A stretch of DNA of 6,045 nucleotides from Nitrososphaerota archaeon (GTDB lineage: Archaea; Thermoproteota; Nitrososphaeria; Nitrososphaerales; Gagatemarchaeaceae): assembly GCA_005877365.1 (NCBI GenBank), contig VBPP01000114.1, forward strand, positions 1 to 6,045, in the 5' to 3' direction. The notes beneath the pieces are model-generated. The model was not told where the DNA came from and searched no databases. It was given only the letters and a program-made list of their open reading frames with translations. The translations under genes were made by a program, and so were the position numbers. Of this stretch, positions 1 to 3,824 are shown piece by piece. Every line of letters begins with the position of its first letter. The first letter of the stretch is position 1.

Positions 1-1
1 C

Positions 2-235
2 GTCGCATATTATTTTCACAGGTTCTTAGGCCACAACCCGTTTGGAATAAGTGGCTTGGACATCAAGGCGTACTACATGGGCAAGCTAGGCACAAGCTGG
101 GGCGAGACTGCCAAGAAGAAGCTCGACAAGAAAGTCCTTCCGCTCGGGCGAAAGCATACTCATAACGCTTTAGACGACGCTATTGAGCAGGCGGAAATCT
201 TCAGAAGAATTCTGGAGATTAAGAAGACTTCGTGA
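2..235 (+). CDS. 3' end of a DEDDh-type 3'-5' exonuclease gene (partial)
   Basis: This is the last 77 codons of a gene that begins before the window, ending at TGA 233-235. The visible part contains FGISGLDIKAYYMGK (residues 14-28 of the fragment) and then HTHNALDDAIEQAEIFRRIL (52-71). The latter matches the third exonuclease motif of DEDDh nucleases, H-x4-D, with His54 and Asp59 as the likely catalytic residues. Members of this RNase T / DNA polymerase III epsilon-like superfamily remove nucleotides from 3' ends of RNA or DNA using two metal ions. The first two motifs (DxE and the middle Asp) lie mostly or wholly upstream, so the substrate class cannot be told. The family call rests on the motif and the surrounding alanine/acid-rich helix. 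The reading frame is open from the window edge, and the two other forward frames have stops in this stretch or no recognisable protein. Confidence 0.75.
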   Translation, partial: VAYYFHRFLGHNPFGISGLDIKAYYMGKLGTSWGETAKKKLDKKVLPLGRKHTHNALDDAIEQAEIFRRILEIKKTS

Positions 236-491
236 GGGGCGTTCGACTATACATAATATTCAGTCAACCACTTCATGCTGTCTGAACAAAAATTGGACAG
301 TTCGAAATTTTTCGAGGATTATGACCATCACGACAAGATTTACAGCACGCAGTAACATGTAAGGCGTCGCCTATCGGAAAAAGGTAGAACCCACACGGGT
401 CAAGCCTCGCGGAGGCGGCTGATAGAGAGATGCAGAACGGTCCCTGTATGCAACGATTCAGCACCTCCTCTTCCTTTCTCGTGAGCCCTCC
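236..491. other. Intergenic region between convergent exonuclease and ATPase genes
   Basis: These 256 bases lie between the 3' ends of two convergent genes, so transcription should end here from both sides. Short T runs fit archaeal U-tract termination but are weak: on the plus strand T5 at 308-312, inside TCGAAA-TT-TTTCGA (302-315); on the minus strand, T5 within the complements of about 286-295 and 378-385. A small GC hairpin, GCCTC-GCG-GAGGC, lies at 404-416. I see no tRNA, repeat array or convincing gene. A 63-codon minus-strand frame starting at GTG 464 encodes seven cysteines, but it has no well-placed ribosome binding site and no recognisable domain. Confidence 0.5.
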
Positions 492-2369
492 TCATCTGAT
501 CAGTTTTGCTGAGTTGAGGATGAAGATGAGCTCGGAGGTGACGTGTATCCCTGCGGCCAGCAAGGGATTCAAGAGACCGAGGAAGGCAAGAGTCACGCCC
601 ATGCCGTCGACAGTCATGGTTCCATAGAAATTCTGCATTATGGTCCGATACGCCTTCCTGCTCAGCCTCGCCACGTCCGCGATCTTCTGAAGGTCGTTGG
701 TCATGAGCACGATGTCCGCTTCTTCTATCGTGACGTCCGTCCCCGCGCCCATTCCTATTCCTACGTTCGCGCGGGCAAGGGCAGGGGCGTCATTGATACC
801 ATCTCCGACCATCGCCACGCTGTGGCCTTCAGCTACGAGCCTCTCCACAACGGAGACCTTCTCCTCGGGGAGCAATTCGGCGTGGACCTCGTCAATCCCA
901 ACTTCTTTTGCGACGTCCTGCGCAACCGTCCTGTTGTCCCCCGTCAGCATGACTGTACGTATTCCCATCTTCCTCAGGTCTTCGAGCGCCCTTCTGCTCT
1001 CTCCTCTCACCTTGTCGGCGATGGATATTGTTCCGCATATCTTGCCACGGTAGGCAACCAACACCGTAGACCTCCCCTTGGGGCCGCCCCCCCAGAGAGA
1101 TTGATCCACGCCCCTCGGGAACTGAACTTTCTTCTCTATCATCAGAGTGTCGTTTCCTACGATTATCTGCCCTCCGTTGAACTGGCAGACAATACCTCTT
1201 CCTGCGATGTAGCTCGATGAGGCGGATGAGGCCTCCTCAGAGAACTTGATTCCCAACTTGACGGCTTTACCCAGGATTGCCCGCGCCAATGGATGGTTGG
1301 AGTATCTCTCCGCAATCGCCGCGCATTTCAATACCTGCAGCTCGCCGAAGCCGTCGAAGCCTACTATGTCTGTGACCTCGGGTTCGCCGAAGGTAAGGGT
1401 ACCGGTCTTATCTATCACGACCGTATCGACCCTGCTCATCTCTTCGACGTACGCTCCACCCTTTACAATCGTGCCTTTCTTCGCGGCCTTTCCCATTATT
1501 GCCACTATCGCAAGAGGCGTTCCAGCGGCGACTCCGCAGGCGCCCGCGACCACGATCACGGAGATGGTCGAGGTTACATCTCTAGTCACCAGGAAGGTGA
1601 AGGCCGCGAATCCGATGGCGAACTCAACCAGCCAAGATGCGAGCCTATCGGATAACTTCTGTATTGGCGCCTTTCTGTTCTCGGCATCCTCAACCAGTTT
1701 TATGATCCTCCCAAAGACCGTCTCGGTCCCGACCTTCTCGGTACGCACCTCGATCAGGCCGGATTCGTCCACGCTTCCGGCGTAAACTCTGTCGCCGGCG
1801 CTCTTTTCAACCCTCGATGACTCGCCGGTTATCGAAGACTGATTCACGAAAGCGGACCCGACGACGATCGTCCCGTCCACCGGCACCCGCTCGCCTTCCC
1901 TAACGATGACTACGTCGTTCGGCGCCAGCGACCTCGGGTCGACTTGGACTTCTTCTCCCTCCCTTCTGACAAGAGCCAGCCTGGGAGCCGATCTTTCGAG
2001 CAGCAAGATGGTCTGTCTTCCCTTGTCGACGGCGTAAGTCTCAATGTACTCCGAGAGCAGCGCGAAGAGGGTGATCACGACCGAGACGGTGAACTGTCTC
2101 ACGATCAGGGACGCGAAGATTGCAACGGCCATCGACACCTCCATGTTGACGTGGCCATGCCTGAGCGCGCGGAGAGTTTCCCTGTAGACCGGATAGCCAC
2201 CGAGCAGGGTTGCTGCTATGGCAACAATGTCGACCGGCAGAAATTGGCCCCAGATTCCACTCCAGCTCGAAACCGCCGCTGCGGCCATGATCGCAAGTCG
2301 GACTGCATCGGTTCCGGTGTTCCCGAGATCTTGCCCACTAGCAGATTCAGCCATACGACCATCGACCAT
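492..2369 (-). CDS. Heavy-metal P1B-type ATPase with atypical GAC in place of CPC
   Basis: A 625-residue membrane pump that should use ATP to export a metal ion. P-type hallmarks are intact: TGES (181-184, actuator), phosphorylated Asp320 in DKTGT, SNHP (357-360, the His-Pro of P1B pumps), TGDN (476-479) and GDGINDAP (522-529). Eight membrane segments are readable near 22-38, 44-60, 76-90, 94-112, 245-262, 267-292, 580-600 and 603-620, the P1B layout. There is no N-terminal HMA metal-binding domain; the short tail before the first helix has no Cys or His. The striking feature is the sixth segment: Gly276-Ala277-Cys278 replaces the family's Cys-Pro-Cys (or Ser/Thr-Pro-Cys), while the following TP (284-285) is kept. 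The seventh segment has VD (Asp588) where copper pumps have YN, and the eighth has HVTSELIF (Glu613) where they have a Met/Ser-Ser motif. The substrate therefore cannot be assigned. ATG 2367-2369 is preceded by AGGTGA at seven bases spacing, overlapping the repressor's stop codon, so the two genes should be co-transcribed and translationally coupled. Confidence 0.9.
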   Translation of the reverse strand: MVDGRMAESASGQDLGNTGTDAVRLAIMAAAAVSSWSGIWGQFLPVDIVAIAATLLGGYPVYRETLRALRHGHVNMEVSMAVAIFASLIVRQFTVSVVITLFALLSEYIETYAVDKGRQTILLLERSAPRLALVRREGEEVQVDPRSLAPNDVVIVREGERVPVDGTIVVGSAFVNQSSITGESSRVEKSAGDRVYAGSVDESGLIEVRTEKVGTETVFGRIIKLVEDAENRKAPIQKLSDRLASWLVEFAIGFAAFTFLVTRDVTSTISVIVVAGACGVAAGTPLAIVAIMGKAAKKGTIVKGGAYVEEMSRVDTVVIDKTGTLTFGEPEVTDIVGFDGFGELQVLKCAAIAERYSNHPLARAILGKAVKLGIKFSEEASSASSSYIAGRGIVCQFNGGQIIVGNDTLMIEKKVQFPRGVDQSLWGGGPKGRSTVLVAYRGKICGTISIADKVRGESRRALEDLRKMGIRTVMLTGDNRTVAQDVAKEVGIDEVHAELLPEEKVSVVERLVAEGHSVAMVGDGINDAPALARANVGIGMGAGTDVTIEEADIVLMTNDLQKIADVARLSRKAYRTIMQNFYGTMTVDGMGVTLAFLGLLNPLLAAGIHVTSELIFILNSAKLIR

Positions 2370-2376
2370 GAGGTTT

Positions 2377-2640
2377 TCACCTGATCTTGGCGACGATCTC
2401 TTGTAGCTCCACCAGGCTGTCCGTCATGGTTTCCTTTCTTTCGGCCTTTGCGACGCAGTCCTCTACCAGATCGTCCACGATAACTTGGATGACGCTGTCG
2501 AGCGCCGACCTGATTGCCACTATCTGGTGCACGACCTCAGAGTATGACCTACCGTCCTCAAGCATATCCTTGACAGCCTGGACATGGCCGTGTATCTTCG
2601 CAACCCTACTCGCAACCTCCTTTCTCTTGTGCTTTGCCAA
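2377..2640 (-). CDS. CsoR/RcnR/FrmR-family (DUF156) repressor lacking canonical metal ligands
   Basis: A small all-helical DNA-binding repressor of 87 residues from TTG 2638-2640. The core RVAKIHGHVQAVKDMLEDG, then VVHQIVAIRSALDSV and EDCVAKA, follows the CsoR family pattern without gaps. Family members form tetramers that bind GC-tract palindromes and release when metal (or formaldehyde or persulfide) reacts with a Cys-His-Cys set. Here, aligned to M. tuberculosis CsoR, Cys36 is Tyr33, His61 is Leu58 (Asp57 beside it) and only Cys65 is kept, as Cys62; a C-terminal acidic position (Glu78, matching Glu81) is also kept. Other possible ligands are His4, His17, His19 and His38. I prefer TTG 2640 to TTG 2655, five codons upstream, because GGAGGGG at 2653-2647 is well spaced before 2640, whereas 2655 lies inside the operator. 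The gene is first in an operon with the ATPase (7-bp gap) and is probably autorepressed. Family assignment is firm; the inducer is unknown. Confidence 0.88.
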   Translation of the reverse strand: MAKHKRKEVASRVAKIHGHVQAVKDMLEDGRSYSEVVHQIVAIRSALDSVIQVIVDDLVEDCVAKAERKETMTDSLVELQEIVAKIR

Positions 2641-2641
2641 G

Positions 2642-2669
2642 CCTATCCCCTCCAAGGGGAGGGGATAGG
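2642..2669. promoter_or_regulatory. 28-bp perfect inverted repeat, likely operator of the CsoR-family repressor
   Basis: Two perfect 12-bp arms, CCTATCCCCTCC (2642-2653) and GGAGGGGATAGG (2658-2669), flank the 4-bp centre AAGG. C/G tracts bounded by TA-rich ends and centred on a short spacer are the known operator style of CsoR/RcnR-type repressors. The size and design resemble the 28-bp cso operator of M. tuberculosis as I recall it. The palindrome lies just before the repressor's start and contains its ribosome binding site (GGAGGGG read on the minus strand), so bound repressor would cover the transcription start region. The palindrome is read directly; its role as operator is inferred. Confidence 0.8.
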
Positions 2670-2681
2670 TATATACCTATC
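2664..2681. promoter_or_regulatory. 18-bp perfect palindrome with TATA box for the repressor-ATPase operon
   Basis: GATAGGTATATACCTATC is its own reverse complement. It shares its left half-site GATAGG (2664-2669) with the right arm of the 28-bp inverted repeat, so two palindromes overlap by six bases. The central TATATA, centred near 2672, is about 26 bp upstream of position 2646 on the minus strand. It is therefore a good archaeal TATA box for the repressor gene, giving a mRNA with almost no leader before TTG 2640. A factor on this palindrome would compete directly with TBP/TFB. Being symmetric, it could also fire weakly towards the antitoxin gene. Confidence 0.7.
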
Positions 2682-2707
2682 GGCCGCTCGCCGGGACGCA
2701 CGACAGG

Positions 2708-2714
2708 TTTAAAT
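2708..2714 (+). promoter_or_regulatory. TATA-like box for the antitoxin-toxin operon
   Basis: TTTAAAT, centred at 2711, lies about 26 bp before 2737, which would place transcription start at or within a few bases of ATG 2739. No ribosome binding site precedes that ATG, so a leaderless mRNA, common in archaea, is the natural reading. The box abuts and slightly overlaps the left arm of the inverted repeat at 2713-2740. Confidence 0.55.
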
Positions 2715-2740
2715 CCCACTTTGGCTTCCCAAAGTGGGAT
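2713..2740. promoter_or_regulatory. 28-bp inverted repeat overlapping the antitoxin start codon, probable operator
   Basis: Perfect 12-bp arms ATCCCACTTTGG (2713-2724) and CCAAAGTGGGAT (2729-2740) surround the 4-bp spacer CTTC. The right arm ends inside the ATG of the antitoxin gene (2739-2741), and the left arm touches the TATA-like box. The position between TATA and first codon fits autorepression by the AbrB-type antitoxin or the antitoxin-toxin complex, the usual mode for VapBC systems. Its outer ATCCCAC/GTGGGAT is also slightly like the CsoR-type repeat 45 bp away, so binding by the metal repressor cannot be excluded. If transcribed in full it would form a hairpin over the start codon. 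Confidence 0.7.
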
Positions 2741-2987
2741 GAGACGGCTAGCGCTAAAGGTAGATTCCAAAGGGAGAATTCAAATTCCTAAAGAAATACG
2801 CGAAGAACTTGGAATTGGAAACGAGGTTAGCGCATCAATCCAAGATGGGATAGTGACAATCGAACCCGTCGAACACATCTTTGACAGGCTCTCGAGAGAA
2901 GTGAGGTTCAACTTCAAGGGCGTCGAGGAGAGCATGCCGAAGTTGAGAAGAGCTGCTGAAGAAGAATTGTCCAAGCAGATATTGTGA
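2739..2987 (+). CDS. vapB: VapB-like antitoxin with AbrB/MazE-type DNA-binding domain
   Basis: An 82-residue protein. Residues 1-45 form the swapped-hairpin AbrB fold, seen in ALKVDSKGRIQIPKEIREEL and the following GIGNEVSASIQDGIVTIEP. Residues 46-82 form a charged helical tail (HIFDRLSREVRFNF, then EESMPKLRRAAEEELSKQIL), the region that in this family wraps the toxin and blocks its active site. The N-terminal domain should bind the operator and repress the pair. I chose ATG 2739 because the homology begins there and a TATA-like box lies 26-28 bp upstream; the frame is open further upstream but runs through the divergent promoter. The next gene overlaps it by four bases. The DNA is AT-richer than the flanks: I count 21 G+C of 60 in 2761-2820 against 37 of 60 in 5401-5460, which suggests acquisition. 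Confidence 0.88.
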   Translation: MRRLALKVDSKGRIQIPKEIREELGIGNEVSASIQDGIVTIEPVEHIFDRLSREVRFNFKGVEESMPKLRRAAEEELSKQIL

Positions 2988-3397
2988 AACGCTTGCTTAT
3001 TGAAACGGATGTCCTGCTTGCTGTTCTAAATCGCTCGGATCCAGCAAACCTGCTCGCGCGAAAAGCTCTCGAACAGGATGGACTATCGTTGTCTCCGTTT
3101 TCATTGCTTGAAGTGAACCTACTGGCGAGGGCGGGAAAGTTAGAAATCAAGAACTTCGGCGGTTTTGCGAAGGATCTTACCCAACTGCTATCTGCGAAGT
3201 CCATTCGCACGCTGAATGATAGGCCGGAATATCATTCAGAGGCGCGTCGCCTAGAATCCGCCTTCAGGCTAACTTTCTTTGATAGCCTCCACGGCGCCGT
3301 TGCAAAAGTCCAGAGGGAAGTCATAGTGAGCTTCGACAGAGCCTATGATCGGCTTGCAAAAGAAGGAATCAAGAGGCTTGATCCTAAGGATCTTTGA
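2984..3397 (+). CDS. vapC: VapC-like toxin, PIN-domain ribonuclease
   Basis: A 137-residue PIN-domain protein, the usual size for VapC toxins, which are Mg2+-dependent endoribonucleases that cut tRNA, rRNA or mRNA and halt translation when the antitoxin is lost. The acidic active-site set is complete: Asp9 in LLIETDVLLAVL, Glu43 in FSLLEVNLLARA, Asp100 in LTFFDSLHGAVA and Asp118 in VSFDRAYDRLAKEG, so the enzyme should be active. Translation starts at GTG 2984, whose last bases form the TGA of the antitoxin gene (GTGA overlap), so the toxin should be made only by coupled translation after the antitoxin. The target RNA cannot be deduced. It lies head-to-head with the metal operon, which also fits a stabilising cargo or simple chance insertion. 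Confidence 0.9.
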   Translation: MKRLLIETDVLLAVLNRSDPANLLARKALEQDGLSLSPFSLLEVNLLARAGKLEIKNFGGFAKDLTQLLSAKSIRTLNDRPEYHSEARRLESAFRLTFFDSLHGAVAKVQREVIVSFDRAYDRLAKEGIKRLDPKDL

Positions 3398-3569
3398 GGA
3401 AGAGAGCGGCGCTGGTTTTGAAGTTGCCTTGAAAAGACGAACGGAAGGAACTAGACCCCCGCTCGAGGCGATGCACCCTGCAGCCGACGAGGGCAAGTTC
3501 GCCAGACCATGAGAAGGAACTCGAGTGGGTTGGCACTCCTTGCTAGAAAAAGACTGTCTGGCGAGTCCT
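3398..3569. other. Stretch without a confident gene between toxin gene and glutamine synthetase relic
   Basis: No gene is assigned here. One plus-strand frame overlapping the toxin's end reads GFEVALKRRTEGTRPPLEAM and then HPAADEGKFARP before TGA at 3510-3512. It looks protein-like in composition but has no start site or family that I recognise, and may be a decayed gene end. No strong terminator hairpin or long T run is visible on either strand, although convergent transcripts from the toxin gene and the kinase should end here. Confidence 0.35.
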
Positions 3570-3821
3570 ACCCGTCTGTATAAGTCGAAGTAGAGGTAGA
3601 ACTCGTAGGTGGGGTCTCGCGCTGACAGCCCTGTAGTTCTCCATCTCGAGCTCCATCATCACCCCGAGGAGGTCGCCAGGGAAGATGGGGGAGAGGAACT
3701 CCGAATCGCTCTTCACGCTCTCGACGGCTTCCGCGAGGCTGCCGGGAAGCTCCTTCACCGAGAGTTCCCTCCTCTTCTCCGGTGTCAGCTTGTAGATATC
3801 CTGGTCCACCGGCTCCCCGAA
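3570..3821 (-). pseudogene. glnA: Frameshifted C-terminal relic of glutamine synthetase
   Basis: Read on the minus strand from 3821, the translation FGEPVDQDIYKLTPEKRREL, then ELPGSLAEAVESVKSDSEFL and ENYRAVSARPH, matches the C-terminal region of glutamine synthetase (ATP-dependent ligation of ammonia to glutamate). After SARPH, near 3611, the frame breaks. Moving to the next frame restores YEFYLYFDL, the family's typical ending, so about two bases of a proline codon (expected PHPYEF) appear lost. After FDL the family's usual stop codon is absent and the frame runs on. Only about the last 85 of some 440-470 residues remain. The N-terminal catalytic part is missing and the relic begins directly after the kinase stop codon TAG (3825-3827), in the same frame. 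An 88-codon open frame from GTG 3809 exists, but it has lost the true C-terminus and most of the active site, so a functional product is unlikely. Confidence 0.8.
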
Positions 3822-3824
3822 CGT

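Noticed and set aside
404..416. GCCTC-GCG-GAGGC hairpin as a terminator
   Set aside because: The 5-bp stem is short, lacks an adjoining T run on either strand, and such hairpins arise easily in GC-rich DNA.
273..464. 63-codon Cys-rich minus-strand frame just downstream of the ATPase gene
   Set aside because: Seven cysteines beside a metal pump are tempting for a metallochaperone, but there is no HMA or other fold, the GTG overlaps its only GGAGG-like sequence, and the frame lies where transcripts should end.
543..1220. Long open frame (225 codons) on the plus strand
   Set aside because: It lies wholly antisense to the ATPase gene, shows no family motif, and its His/Arg/Pro-rich composition is typical of a shadow frame in GC-rich DNA.
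2634..2738. Extension of the antitoxin reading frame to an upstream ATG at 2634
   Set aside because: The extra 35 codons run through the palindromes and the divergent promoter; the AbrB homology starts at ATG 2739, which has its own TATA-like box.
3269..3496. 75-codon minus-strand frame across the toxin gene's 3' end
   Set aside because: Ser/Pro-rich antisense shadow of the toxin gene with no motif or ribosome binding site.
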